A model generated the notes under the pieces. That model was not told the DNA's origin and searched no databases. It worked only from the letters and a program-made list of their open reading frames with translations. The position numbers and the translations under genes were made by a program. This document shows, piece after piece, positions 12,240 through 24,529 of a DNA stretch of 64,000 bases. The stretch is from NCBI GenBank assembly GCA_035772785.1, contig JAOCPU010000004.1, positions 620,001 to 684,000 on the forward strand. Reading direction: 5' to 3'. The stretch comes from Phlebiopsis flavidoalba. Its lineage: Eukaryota; Basidiomycota; Agaricomycetes; Polyporales; Phanerochaetaceae. The first letter of the stretch is position 1. The number at the start of each line of letters is the position of its first letter.

Positions 12240-13327
12240 TTTAGTTTTTGCTGAGCCGCTACTACTCCAGGAATTAGGAGTTGTTGGGAATGACGAACGC
12301 ACCATGGTCAAGTTTCAACTCGGGCCTTGTCCCACCCGGTCAAGCCGCGCCGTGAGCAGGAAACTAGTGAAATAATTCAACACAACTGGCCATTGCGAAT
12401 AGAGTTTGATGCTACAGTAGCGACGGTAGTAGTCGAAGGTCAAGCACAAGGTGGGTACAGAGTCTGGACAGAGGCGGATAGTATGGCTCAATGTTATATA
12501 CATTAGCGACAATACTCATTCTAGGGTGCCCTGATTCTATGAATGCCTCATGCTCTCAGCACGTTGGGGTTTAAACCAGGTGTGAGAATAAGTAGTCATT
12601 AATTTTATAGCGACATGCACCCCGACAGGGACATGTTTGCGCGTTTCGTTATGGTCATCGAGTTCGCAAGGCGTGCAGCTTTTGCGTGGCATGTTATGAT
12701 TAAACTCTTTTTGCACGAGTCGGTTAACAAATGGGGCTTGCGTACTGCTACATGTCACACCGACTGTCGTTCAAATGGGCTACTGATGCATTTGCCTTCT
12801 ACTGCCTCAAACTGGGGCATTTGCCTTGCCTCAGCATGATGCGCATCCGAGTTCAGCTTTGAAGTATTAGCAGTCCCGGTGATTTACTCACATTTTTCAA
12901 AACTGCAATTTTGTCTCACGTTCAAGAGATCCGCCATTCCAAACGCCTCAATTTGATATAATAAGGTACCAGCGTTAGCTTCAACTAGCGCTCGCTTGCA
13001 AGTTATCACATCATCTGAGGGCAAGAGATCAAATTGCTCAGAAGTTGATCTCTAAACCCTTTTCGTATATCACAGCATTTCCCCCGGGACACTAAGTCAA
13101 TTGTTTCCAATAGTAGCCCACTACAGATAACCGGCCCTCCATAAACCGCGCTGAGCAACTCAGCATAATTAAGCGAGCGAGCGTAGTGATATAAGGGGTC
13201 TTGAGACAGCAAAGCTCATTCTTGGATGGATGAGTATCGGAGTATGTGAGCCGTTGGTGCACCCCCCTAAATGTCGATAACGTAGGCGTGACTCACGCCG
13301 CACATGATTCACCTCTAGTGTTTCATA
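12240..13327. other. Gene-free stretch between kinases 2 and 3
   Basis: About 1.1 kb with no supported gene. Open frames here (for example 12615-12839, plus) are short and have no recognisable motif. The stretch should hold the promoter of kinase 2 and the 3' end of kinase 3. No tRNA-like fold or transposon end was seen. Confidence 0.45.
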
Positions 13328-14640
13328 TTAAGCAGCTTGCGTGGTAGGCGAGATGTTCAATATCTGGCACCTATCTCTAGGATCATACGAGCCCAGCATT
13401 CTTCGATCGTCCTCCACAGTGCGTCGGGCATATGTTCCAAAGGGGACGCGGAGGGCGCTCGCCACTAAGGACCTTCTGCTTTGCACGTCCCGGCCGGATC
13501 TGGTTGGCGACTCCTACAGGGTGGTGTTCTTAGTCCATATCTGAACCGCGTTAGCATGGTAAGAAGGGCTAACCACAGAACTCACATGGAAGATCAGACA
13601 CACATGCTGAAGGAGAATATATCGCTTTCTGGCGTGTCCCCGGCCGTTGGATATACCGTCCTGGTCGGCTTTGAGGACCTCTGGAGCCATCCATCGTAAT
13701 GCGCCCATTCTGGTCAGGCTTGATACTCGCAGGCATAGTCTCGATGTGTTTTGTAATGGCGTAGTCCGCAAGGGACACAGTTTCGTTGTTTGCAACAAGA
13801 ATGTTCCTCTTCATCAATGAGTGTAGTCATGATTCATAGCTAATCACGACTCGTACTGGATGGAGATCGCATGCACGATGCTTTGGCCATGGATATATTC
13901 CAATGCATTTACGACCTGTAAAAGCTACGTTCAGAAACATTAGGTGCATGGTTTTGCGCCGATAAACTAAGGCATTACCCAAATGATTTTACATGGTCTA
14001 TCGAGAGCTCCTTATGCTCAAGGAAAGAGAGGACGTTATTCCTTGTTCTGCCCAAGGTAACACGATACACAAGACGATCCTGGATAAGGTGTCTTGACAA
14101 CTCCTATTGGAACGCACAAATTCGGATGGGAAAAGATACCGCTGCAGTGCCAATTTCACGCAAAAGCGTCTGTGAGGGGGATTTGAAAAACCACACGAAA
14201 ATGTCGTCAAAATTGTGCTCGCCTTGATAATCTCCGATCCAGCGTCCGAGATATCCGTCCTCGAATTTGCGCAATATGCCTTCACTGCAACACGTAGGGA
14301 CCCCCTAAGCGTACCCCCGAGAGACGTCTGCATACTGTACCAAAACTTCTTCTGATGACTTGACCACCGTGGCGTCTTTGTCTAGAAAGATGCTCTCGTT
14401 GTCCAGGAACAAGGCGGACGGAAATCTGTCAGATTCCTCGATGATTTGACCACCTGAAGACGTAAAGATAGCGCTGGAAAGCTTGACCATCTGGCTGGGT
14501 CCTGGTCTAGAATGCCGTTTCCTGTCCCAATCAAGTAAAATCTGCATGCGTCAGCATGGCACATTGGTGGCGACATGTACACCTACCCAGTCCGCAAAGT
14601 CTAAGAACGGCTGTTGCATCTTGAGCCGTTACAAAGATGC
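13328..14640 (-). pseudogene. TKL-type kinase 3 of the cluster, degenerate or pseudokinase-like
   Basis: The fragments are collinear with the other three kinases. An exon end reads QQPFLDFADW before an intron (about 14632-14590). Then come FPSALFLDNESIFLDKDATV (about 14430-14370), LRVAVKAYCAN (lysine, about 14300-14270), an ALEYIHGQSIVHA segment (about 13905-13870), NILVANNETVSLADYAITKH (about 13805-13745), RWMAPEVLKADQDG (about 13690-13650), VLSGERPPRP (about 13480), and a C-lobe remnant. The glycine loop is not recognisable, the sequence after HG at the catalytic loop is disrupted, and the DFG position reads DYA. Stops and shifts fall throughout. It may be a dead gene, a pseudokinase, or a real kinase blurred by assembly errors. 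The loss of motif residues favours the first two, because single indels alone would not change DFG to DYA. Confidence 0.6.
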
Positions 14641-17610
14641 GTCCACTCCTGCCGCATTTTGGCGTGACATGTCCTCTTCGAGTAATAGTACATATTTCAG
14701 CGAGTATTGATCTTTACTGGCCGGTAGCCAACAGATACTGGGGATTTTGCCGTGTATTCATCGTCAAACCGAATGTTTGCGGCAGGCACATTGAACTACA
14801 CACCTATGGCTGTTTCCATTACGAGTCGCACTCCCTAATATAACGTATCGTCAGCATTTGAAAAAAAAGCAAGCGACCCCAGCATTGATAAAAAGATTCT
14901 CTGCTCGGGACGTCGGGGCGTCGGTTATTCTGATCGCTGAGCATTCCTAATCCACGAAAACTTTGCAAACCGTAGCTCTTGCGGCCGTGGGACCAGCGCG
15001 GAATCCACTCTAATCAATGACGGACTTGGGTAGGTAAAAGCCGGCTCTAGAGATTAATGAGAAATACTGCTAATAAGTGGATCAGAATACCGCGATTATG
15101 TACGCACGTATTCGGACGTCCTGCAAAATTGAATGTTCAAAATACGTTTTGCGATTTATCGAATTCGTAAAACTCGCGAGCCGGGGATCTTTCCTAGACA
15201 CAATTGCAGGCACAAAAGAGCACTGGTCACTCACCAGACTCGCGCCGTAAGTCGTTCTAACGGCGTCCAGATTTCAGCACCCAGCCGCAGGAAGCGAACA
15301 TCGTGTGAGCCACGCAGGGCATAGATATTCGAGACGAGCTATTGCAAGTGGAGTCATAGGATGGATCAGATGTTACGCTTGTGACACAAGGGTGAGTGGG
15401 ATAGTTGCCACAGTTTTTATACCCTCAACACCTCGATGCCTGAGGGGCATCCCACGTCACATACCCGCCCTAGATTCTCCACGGAAACGCGCGTCTTTCT
15501 TTTCTTCTGACAGTACTACACACATTTGGTACTCACGTGTTGGTAAAGAAAACGCTCACACACACACACACCTCATTCATTTCCAAAGTTTTCAATATTA
15601 AATGCGAACATGCAGCTTTCAGCGAGGCATTTGATGACGAGGCGTAGTCTCATACATGGTGAGTCTGGGTAATCTTCATGAGCATGTATTCGACTGCACA
15701 CCTCGAATAGACATACCTTTTTGATTCACACACCGCTAATTGTGAGCACATACACGGGTGTAAAATCTACTTGATGGAGGTTCAAGTTATCATTCCTTTT
15801 TGTATGGCGGTTGAGTCTGCTTGCAACACGAGCTTTTTGGCGTGTAATCTGTCGCGTGTCATGCTTATTTCTACGTGTACAAAGTAGCAGACCCACGCTT
15901 GATGTGAGATTAGTTCCTAAACCATTAGGGGCTCGACGCTAATGTTCCAAACGTCAAGATGTGCGATCGCTCATGTTGGATGTTTCTGTCGATGATGGAG
16001 ATTCTCTGTACGAAGGGTTTTGTACGTCGCGTAGGCTTGTAGCGTAGGTCGTGATGAGAGTCTAACTTCGAAGCTCTTGTGCTAGGCCAATCGGTGCTTT
16101 TGCGACATGGAAAAATGCCACATGTCGATGTTACACCTCATGATGTGTTTGAAAGAAACAGCGGCCGTGGGTGTCCGTAGCCGATTCATTAGAAGTTAGA
16201 AAGAATGCCATGAGAAACTTGAATCTTCTATCTCCCAGATGTTTAGGTGTCTGCTGCATGAACTTAAATTAGTGCTACACGGTGATCATGTACATTTCAA
16301 AAGCCGGCGGGTGTTTAACACAAAGGCGACGGTCAGGAAAGTGCGGGGGCCAATAGCTTTGTCAGTTTTGCGTCGCCGCCAAACTTTGTTTGACTTCAGG
16401 AGTTAAGGCGCCACTGAAGGCTTATCGCTTCATCACTGAAACCAATCGCTGCGAGGAGGCAGGCTGCGTCTCGTAAACGCCGATGAGCATCTGTGGCTTG
16501 GAACAGAGACGATAGATCAGATATGTCTCCGTACTGCTTTCCTCATGTCTGAACGACTCTACCCTACATGCCACGCTCCGCTGTCTAAAACCTGACTCCT
16601 GAGACGCTTTTTAACCAACCATAGGCCTGTGCGGAAGAGGAGTTGCTTTGCGTGTGTTGTTAACCGCTAGGGGCAGTCGGTACCACAGAGCACCTCTAGG
16701 CACTTTGAGGTATGCATTATCATACAGGAAAAGAGACCTGCAGTGCCACGTACTCATCGGCATCGGACGACACGCGAGGAACGTGCTGTCTGTAGGGAGG
16801 CTGCATAGGCGCTTACGTAGATCTATGAGTGACAGCGCTTATCGGGCGACACGTTGTCTGGCCTTGGGGGGGGACTGGCCTGGAAACTGGCCCGCGTCTG
16901 GCCGGCATACGGCATGGTGCCGTTTCGCTTTGATACTGATCTTGAAGTAGACTCTGTGATCAACAAATGCATTGCTTTTCACTGGAACAGAAACCCGTAG
17001 TCGTTTTCCGTATGTGGCCGCTTACGGCTGGGGTAGTCCTATGCATGGGGATAACCCAGTCATCGCACCATAGGCATCATGAGACTCGTCACTTGAAACG
17101 GTGTGGACGTCCAAGCACACCCTTTCTGGTATTGAGAGTACGGCCGGGTCCCAGATAATGCGGAATATGTGCATCATGCGGAAGACAACAGCAAGCAAGC
17201 AATACTTTCCATAAACACACGGCTAATTTCCGAAGATAACACATGATTGCACTTTCCGGCGCATAACTAGTCAGTGTGCGAACATGAAAGGGATATACGC
17301 GCTCACACTGTGAGTACAGCATATTGTCTGACCGGTCATACATCTGCTCGAGCCGTAATCGATTCATTTCAAGGATACCAGGGTCGGCTTACGTGTAAAG
17401 CGCCAAGAGGCCGTTTGATGCGGGTATCGGTGCTTTCACTGTGCATTGGACCCTCGAGGCACCTCAATGCGTGTCTTATACTGAGCCAGGTTTTCACCAT
17501 CCGCCGTGAACATTGCCAATTCCACAAACTGGGTCTCCATGCCAGAAACGGGTCACTAAACTCACCTCACTCGCTATATCCACGCAAGTCTCCCTTACCT
17601 ATGCTTTTGG
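14641..17610. other. Gene-free stretch of about 3 kb between kinases 3 and 4
   Basis: I find no coding region that can be supported. Open frames of 60-100 codons (15305-15601, 16648-16950) lack domain signatures. A short CA microsatellite lies at about 15556-15571. The stretch is otherwise unique-looking, with no terminal repeats that I could pair by eye. It would contain the promoter of kinase 4 near its right end. Confidence 0.45.
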
Positions 17611-19577
17611 ATGCCACCAACCTATCAAGTCAACTTGGACACACCTCCGCCACGACTCTTCAAACACGCGACCGCATACACACGCTGTTGCGGCGTTTTA
17701 TCAGAATTTTACGAGCGACACATCGAGGTGCCGCTTACGCTCTACCACGGCGCACTCCGATCCCAATCAGCACCTGCGGGGCAGCCGACAAAGGTTGACG
17801 AATACCTTGAATGCGCAAACACTGCACACTCGAATCCGACCGATCGACGTCACGATGAATTTCCAACGGGCAACATCGAGAATAAAGCTGAGTTGATGGG
17901 GACATCAAGCCCGTGTCTGAATGATCTCAAAACCATTTCTGCAGAGCCAGGCACGTTGCGTCTTCTTGTCAGAGTCTCTCTGAAGCTGATATATCTTCGA
18001 CAGAATCCGTAGACGACATCGGGAAGGATGGATGGTAAATGATAGGATATTTCCTTCTTCTCAACCAGATGTTGATTATGGCGATAGGGAGTGTCCTGGC
18101 CATTGCGAGAGTGGAAGGCAATATCATTCGGCTGAATACTACACCCTTGACTCACTACTTTCACATCTGGACGCCGATTACGGCCGTCTGCATATAGTAT
18201 CTTTAGGACGACTATTGGAGGAGCAGGATGTGCGAAACGAAGTCATCGCACTCGATAAGGACGATGCACAAAGGTTCCTCGACTTTTGTGACTGGGTGAG
18301 CTAACTCCTGTGGCTAAGTCCATTCGAAGATGTCCTAAACAAATGCATGTCAGGTCCTGACTAAATGTGACAACAACTTATGTACCCGACATGAACAACG
18401 AACACTGGAATCGTCTCCGTCAGACGCTCCGCCGCCTTGTCGTGAGGCTAATCCAATCTAGATCCCTCGTTCCGCGAGACATGTACATACGCAACATCTC
18501 CATAGATCAAGACTCGGATCGCATGGCTACGCGACTTGGCAGCGGGTCTTACGCCGACGTATACGCAGGAAGATGGAACAGAATCAGAACCGTGCCCATC
18601 GCAGTCAAGGTATTCAGACCACTGGACAATTTCGATGGTGGGGAGATTAGGTCGGAAGATCACCCTCTTGCGGGTCCGTGGCGTATTTTTTTTGCGATGA
18701 AAACGTACTCATTATATGGATCACAGGTTTTCCTTCGTGAGGTCGCAATACAGCGATACCTCGAACACTCAAACATCTGTCGTCCCGCTCCCTCGGCGTT
18801 CTGGCAGAACCTGCCCTCATTCTCCTTTATCTATCGTATTCCCTCGCATGCTCGATGGCAACATCACACAATACCTGCGCAAGCACCCAGAGATCAAGTT
18901 CGCCAAGAAGTATGCCATGGTGCGGACCTTGACTGTTTTCCACATACTTATATCCTGACCCGTCGCAGTACCTCGGATTAGCACAAGCCCTATCCTACAT
19001 CCACAGCGAGAACATCGTCCACGGAGACATCCACGGAGTATGCCCCTCCCTCCCCGCATATACCGCTTACTGACGCTCCAGTAGGGCAACGTACTCGTGC
19101 ACGACGGCACACCCCCAGCTTGCAGACTTTGGCGTCGCCAACTTTGCGGACTCAACGACGGCCAGCGTGAGCCTGACGCGCATAGGCGCGTCGCGATGGA
19201 TGGCGCCGGAGATCCTGTGCGCGCAACAGGAGGACGGGCCGGTGCAGCACACGCGCGCGAGCGACGTGTTTTCGTTTGGCATGCTTGTGTTCCAGGTGCG
19301 TCCGCTCTATCCTTATAGGCCACTGCTGTAATCGGTGTTCACGGCGACGTAGATGCATACGGGTGAGCTCCCCTTCGCGGGGCTGCAGCCCGGAAGGATC
19401 AGGTACAAGATCATGAATGGCGAGCGACCGGCGCGTCCGGAGAACATCGACGATGCCTTGTGGGGGATCCTGCAGGACTGCTGGCGACACGAGCCACAGG
19501 AGAGGCCTTCCGCGGAGAGTCTTGTGGAGAGGCTCGAGGCGCTGCACGTCCTCTCAGCGGCTCATGATGAGGAGTAG
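17611..19577 (+). CDS. TKL-type protein kinase 4, best preserved copy of the cluster
   Basis: Probable Ser/Thr (TKL) kinase; partner and substrate unknown. The proposed first exon starts at the Met at 17611 and carries a polar, Pro/Thr-rich N-terminus. The next exon has ALDKDDAQRFLDFCDW before a GTGAGC donor at 18296. The kinase domain then follows: LVVRLIQSRSLVPRDMYIRN, the glycine loop LGSGSYADVYAGRW (18532-18573), VPIAVKVFRPL (18595-18627), REVAIQRYLEHSNIC (18738-18782), QALSYIHSENIVHGDIHG (about 18990-19038), intron, GNVLVHDDGTPQLADFGVAN with intact DFG (about 19084-19145), SRWMAPEIL (about 19192-19218), SDVFSFGMLVFQ (19260-19295), intron. The last exon, from 19353, ends RPSAESLVERLEALHVLSAA. 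One shift follows SNICRP, and another lies in the exon with VLVHD. All catalytic residues are present, with HGD in place of HRD. Confidence 0.82.
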
Positions 19578-20327
19578 GGCCTATCTGGCCACTCCCGGTC
19601 GCGTTGATCAAGTGTGCATTATTTGGTTTCGCAGCGGAGGGTGGGTTCCTCCATTGTTTGATTAGTCTCTGCCATGTGAATCGTGTCGTCAGATTGTATG
19701 TACAAGTGCATAGCGGGACTACGCACGTTCATTACGTAATGTTATGTGTTATAACGTGCTGTTGAGAGTCTGAATCCCAACGTCCGTCTGATTGAGGGGT
19801 TCAAGCTGCGGACGGCACGTCAGTCGTGTATCCGAGATAGAGCCTCGACCGTCATGTGTGCGTAGTAGATGGTAAACCACGGAACATTATTGATGGTCGC
19901 GTCCAATAGTTGTTTTGTTCCCAATCCTGCAGGTCCTCGCCCATCGTTCAGACAACGATTTTATCAGCAATCCCCGCTGCAGTAGCACGCGGAAGACCTG
20001 TCCCGATGGATAATGATTAGAAGCGTGCATAGATTGGAAGGCCAGCTCTGACACACGGTATAAGGTTTTCCTACGTCTGACAAGTTCATGGGAAGAATAT
20101 CTGCGTGTAGGCTTCGGAGTCTATGGGTTCGCCCTTTGGAAGATGATCCAAACCACTCCTCCCAGAACGATCCTCGAAAGGTTCGGCAGAGAACTTAGAG
20201 GATAGGCCGGTGTACACGAAGCATTGTAGTCTCTGAAGTCACGGAAGTCCCTAGGTATAGGCGGGCGGCCTCTGTGTGACAGTGTGGCAACTTCCGGTCT
20301 AGTTTGCGGCTTTCCTAGCTTTTTCAG

Positions 20328-20430
20328 AAAAGTCCGGGATTTGGGAATTCTGTGCCGGCGTCTGTGCCTCTGTGCCTCTGTGCCGTCTGTGCCGTTGGCG
20401 CCCGTCTGTGCCATGACAGGCGCTTGCACC
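20328..20430 (+). repeat. GCACAGAG-type minisatellite unit, left copy of an inverted pair
   Basis: The segment starts GTCCGGGA..TGGGAATTCTGTG, then runs through three or four copies of CTGTGCCT/CTGTGCCG and ends GGCGCCCGTCTGTGCC followed by TGACAGGCG. The same succession of blocks occurs in reverse complement at 21985-22115. The homology includes unique sequence on both sides of the short tandem units, so this is a dispersed repeat family member and not a chance microsatellite. Confidence 0.7.
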
Positions 20431-21984
20431 TCCGTGACCTCACGTTTTCACTTTGTTCACGAATCACCAACGGATAATTTATGTACTATTTTCTACTTAT
20501 TATACCATGCATAAGCTGTAAATAGAGATCAACTTCGGGGTCATTGAGTGTTGACTCGTGCAACAAAACCAAAATTGGCTACCTTTGTCACAGTGTGACA
20601 TACACTCATGTGATGGCTGTGTCACGCCATCATTTTTGGTTGTCACTTTTCTCCGCCCGCCCATAAGACAGTACAATATTCAACGTTCAACTTTGAGAGC
20701 TCAGTGGGCACAAATCACAGCTCAATATCAAACTATTTGAAGAGTCATGAATGCACATAATGTTATTGCACTGCACACAGCCCAAATATGATGTACAATT
20801 ATACATCTCCTTATTTAATTTGTATTTAATATTATATGTCTTTTTGTGGTCTCTGTATATAAGACTTGGATTTGGATCCAGAAGAAGACTAAGAGTCAGT
20901 ATCTATACTAGTGTGTATCCTACAGTCCTTCAAACATGCAGGAACTTTTGGTGTGGATGTTGCAGAGCTAGGCCGCATGTCACACCCCCACTGGCAATGC
21001 GCCCCTTGTCCCAATATGGAACTATAGGCGCCTGCTGTGCTGGGATCGGGCGCTATCCCTCCTTGTCAGCCCATACAGCCAAGGGTTAGCGGCGGCTCGC
21101 GTAGGGTGCTCGCGAAGCCATCTCACAGTCTTATAGTAGAAATTGAGAACAAAGATTTGGGTAGTATCTATGTGCAACTTGAAAAGTCTACCCACTTGTG
21201 TTCCGCTGTGCCTCTTTTGCCAACTCTTTGAACTGGATTGTAGGCCACTTGGTCCTCAAGCGAAATACTATCCAAGGGTTTTTTTTTTTTTTTTTGAAAG
21301 CTTGACGCAATGCACCTAGTGAGAGACCAGGCACGACAGATGGGAATCCGAGACTGATAAATACGTGAAGAGGCCGGATGCCGGAGTGTGTCAGAGTGTG
21401 TCGCGCGCCCTCAAGGCCTCACGCGCCGCGGACTCATTCGTAGGCGCCCTGGCCCGAAAGTTCGTCGGGATGTTGATACCTGTAGAGCGAAAGTCTCAAG
21501 AGGTTAAATAAGTGTCCATACGTTATCAAGTGCAGCTCTCCAGTCATACAGAGCTAGTCTGCTGGGCGTTGGAAGTGTTAACGCACGGGCAAGGAGTAAA
21601 CAACAATACTTACCGAGCGCGTCCCGGTGGCCATGGCAAAGATCAGTAGAACCCAACTTTTTGGTATCAAAAGTGAGCTATATTACCCTAGAACTCGTCT
21701 GTGAAACGATTGAGATGAGAGGAGCCCGCAGTATAGCACCACCGCGATGTTTTTGGAAAACGTCGGCCATAGATTTGGGCACGGGCGTGCTACGTAAGTA
21801 AAATTGGTGTACTTGTTTTGTTCGGGGGTTTAGCCCCTATAGGCAGGATATGCTCGCTTCGCTCGCAATAAAGTCTGTGAATATAATCCATGCTTATCGC
21901 TTCCAGAGTAGTTTGTGCAGTAGTATCTAAGGTCCCGATAAGGTTCCCAGGCCATGAGCCTGAGACCGTCGGCGAATTAGATAC

Positions 21985-22115
21985 TGTGTGACATATACCC
22001 AGACGCCGGTCACGGCACAGACGGGCGCCAACGGCACAGACGGCACAGAGGCACAGAGGCACAGAGGCACAGAGGCACAGAATTCCCGTTTCCCGGACGC
22101 TCTCATCTTTTTGAC
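21985..22115 (-). repeat. GCACAGAG-type minisatellite unit, right copy of an inverted pair
   Basis: Reverse-complement partner of the repeat at 20328-20430. On the plus strand it reads GTCACGGCACAGACGGGCG, CCAACGGCACAGACG, then four GGCACAGA units, GAATTCCCGTTTCCCGGAC. It has one or two more tandem units than the left copy. The two copies lie about 1.6 kb apart and could be the ends of an element or two independent insertions. Confidence 0.7.
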
Positions 22116-22933
22116 GTTGCGGTCGGGTGTGAGGTGAACATGGAAGAATGATAAGATTAGATCTGCAGCCCTCCTATAAACGCTGATGGCGAGCACGCTT
22201 ATCGTAGAATTGCCTGATTCAGATTGTGTCGTCGGCCATGCCGGCTGCCCGATGACCTCTTTCTCTTCTCCACATACTTGCACCCTGGATATTTGGTGTC
22301 TCGTCTACATACTTGTCTCCTCTCAATGTCGCAACTCGAAAGCAAGACGCGCGACTGCATTCGCTCAGGGGACCGCCCTAGAGCCCCGCCGCTTTGGGAG
22401 CGGCCAGCACCAAGTTCGAAGTCTTGTGTCAACTGCCTCGATACATGACCCGCCGCTACCCGTCGGAGCCGCCACTTGAGCAGGGGAGAACAATGGATAA
22501 GACTGCTGGTGACCGTCGGGCAAGCGCCACGCCGGCAGACGCTTCTCCATTCTTCCCATGGCCGTCAGAGCTGGTCTTGAAACAGTCTACGAAGGGTAAT
22601 GTTCTGAGCAAGATAGTCAAAGTGCGATGTCGTCTGACTCCAAGATCTGGTGCAGGTAAATTAGGGGCAGTCAGGATAGCAGAGCTGGGAAGCACCCGGA
22701 CGGAGGCGTGAAGCGTCCAGATGATAATCAGCCGTTGGTCCTAATCCTCGTTCGCACAAAGGCTGTCGAGATATCTGAGATTCGAGGCCGCATCTGCTGT
22801 CACGGCCTTCTGCTCGTCCGCGCGGCAGGGGCGTGGCAAGGTTCACCGTCCCCCCGGCACAGCCGACCATGCAGTGATCGGCGCTCTCCGCTCCCAGGGG
22901 GCCACAACACTGAATTCACCACCCCCCTTTGGC

Positions 22934-22940
22934 TATAAAG
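22934..22940 (+). promoter_or_regulatory. TATA box of the gene at 23050
   Basis: TATAAAG lies 110 bases before the Met codon at 23050 and is followed by a C/T- and CA-rich leader, the usual layout of a well-expressed fungal gene. The assignment is inferred from spacing and composition. Confidence 0.55.
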
Positions 22941-23049
22941 CATGGCCTCCTTCTCCCTTTTCGCTTTGATTCCACACACAACACACTGCCCACCGTTGTC
23001 CGCACCAACCAACGCTGTAACCCTAAGCTAAGTTATCCACCCGCCCACC

Positions 23050-24336
23050 ATGCCCAGACACAAACCGTCTCCCACGCCCGCCGAGTCTTCCGACGCCTCG
23101 CCTGCCTCCTCGCTCAAGCACTCCCATTCCAAGCGCGAGAAGGTCCGCCAGTTCCTCCGCCGCGTCTCGTCTATCGGCCACCGCAACAGTAAATATGGCT
23201 CCGACACAGTCCCTTTCGCAATCCCTTTTCTGCAGCTCAGACGCAGGCGTCTGGCTCCGAGCGTCGTTCCCCCTCACACACACTCATCGATCTCACCGCC
23301 GAGCCCACCGAGCCTGTCAAGATCTCCCGGCGAGGCAGCACCGAGCAGCAGCGTGCTCCGCAACGACGCGCGGCCGGCTCACCGCAGACGACGGCAGCTC
23401 CTTCACTCGAGACGCGCGCGTCCGAGTCAGCGCCAGTGAATCTCCCATCTCTTACGTCCGCACACAGAACAAGGAGGCCTCAACGAGGTGCGTGATCCCT
23501 TGTGTTTCTCATGTCCGCTTATTGCACTTTCTGATCCCTCGCGCCTTGTGCATAGCTCTCAGCCCTCTGCCGAAGAACCCACCCCCCCCGAAGCCTCGCC
23601 TGTTCAGCGTGAATCTGCAGACGCCGCCGCGCAGGATGGCTCCCTCGAAGTCGAAGCCAACCCTGTGCCTCCCGTCTTCCTCGCCCGATCAGGCTGAGTC
23701 TGAGTCTGCAACCGAGACCAACACGCCCACCCATGGCGATTCCTACTTCTGCCTTCGGAGGGTACGCACACGCCGCTTTGCAATGCGTTTCATGGTGCTA
23801 ATTGTAACCGGAATACAGACACGCCTGTTGCTGCTCCCAGCCAGCAGGACGCACCCGCGCCCGCAGCACTCGCACAGCTCGACGGTTCATACATCGAGGT
23901 CAGCCCTTTGATGTACGCCTACGCTGTACGGACACGGAGAGCCACGGCTCTGCCCGAGTCGCCCCCCGCTCAACCCGGCGTCCGGCCTCGTGACAACACA
24001 GAACGTCGCCGAGATAACGCTCGAAACCAGCCCCGCACGTACGACGCCCCCCGCTGTCTCGCCCGCCGTCGAGGTCTCCGCGTCGGCCCGAGCGCACGCG
24101 TCGTCGGTCCACCAGTCGTAGGTCACACCCGCAGACGAGACCCTCGTCTCCGCCAACCGCCACCTGAAGTCGCACCGCACCCCGACAATCGAGGTCTCGC
24201 CCACCCCCACCACCGAGGTCTCCCCCACTCCCACGCCATGACGCACCGTACGTCTCGTCTATCCGCTCCTTCCCCCCGTCTCCGCGCCCAGTTGCGCCCG
24301 CCGCTCCCTCGCTCTCACTCTCCCCCGCCGCTCTAA
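23050..24336 (+). CDS. Hypothetical low-complexity Ser/Thr/Pro/Ala-rich protein
   Basis: No family recognised. The start MPRHKPSPTPAESSDASPAS is well placed after a TATA box and a pyrimidine-rich leader. The first exon continues with a basic patch, HSKREKVRQFLRRVSSIGHR, then an intron (GTAAAT...CTGCAG, 23190-23236). The following exons read in one frame as HTLIDLTAEPTEPVKISRRG (about 23278-23337), then EEPTPPEASPVQRESADAAA (about 23570-23630), ESESATETNTPTHGDS (about 23698-23745), ASGLVTTQNVAEITLETSPA (about 23975-24035) and TPTIEVSPTPTTEVSPTPTP (about 24178-24238). No membrane segment or signal peptide is evident. The composition suggests a disordered, perhaps phosphorylated protein. The 3' end is uncertain because the frame runs into C-rich repeats. 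It could be a lineage-specific gene; confidence in coding is moderate. Confidence 0.5.
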
Positions 24337-24529
24337 TACCACATCCGCCCCCGCACAACCCTGCGCTCGCGCTCTCTGCCTGCCCCCATCGCCGTCGTCC
24401 GCACGGCCGCCCCCGCGCCCGCGCCCCTCGAGTCGCGCTCAACTGCACAGCGGGCTCGCGGCGCTGCGCGCGCTCATTTTCCGCAACGGCGGGTTTGCCT
24501 CCCCCCACACCTCCCCACCCCCTCTTCCA

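Larger units (their letters stand above)
19578..22933. other. Gene-poor stretch with repeats, after kinase 4
   Basis: About 3.3 kb without a supported gene. It contains the inverted GCACAGAG repeats listed separately, a run of 17 T at 21279-21295, and an AT-rich segment (about 20750-20870) ending in TATATAAG at 20857 that could belong to a transposon LTR. Its open frames are short, and those across the GCACAGAG repeats merely translate the repeat into alternating Cys/Leu/Ala/Ser/Val. Confidence 0.45.
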
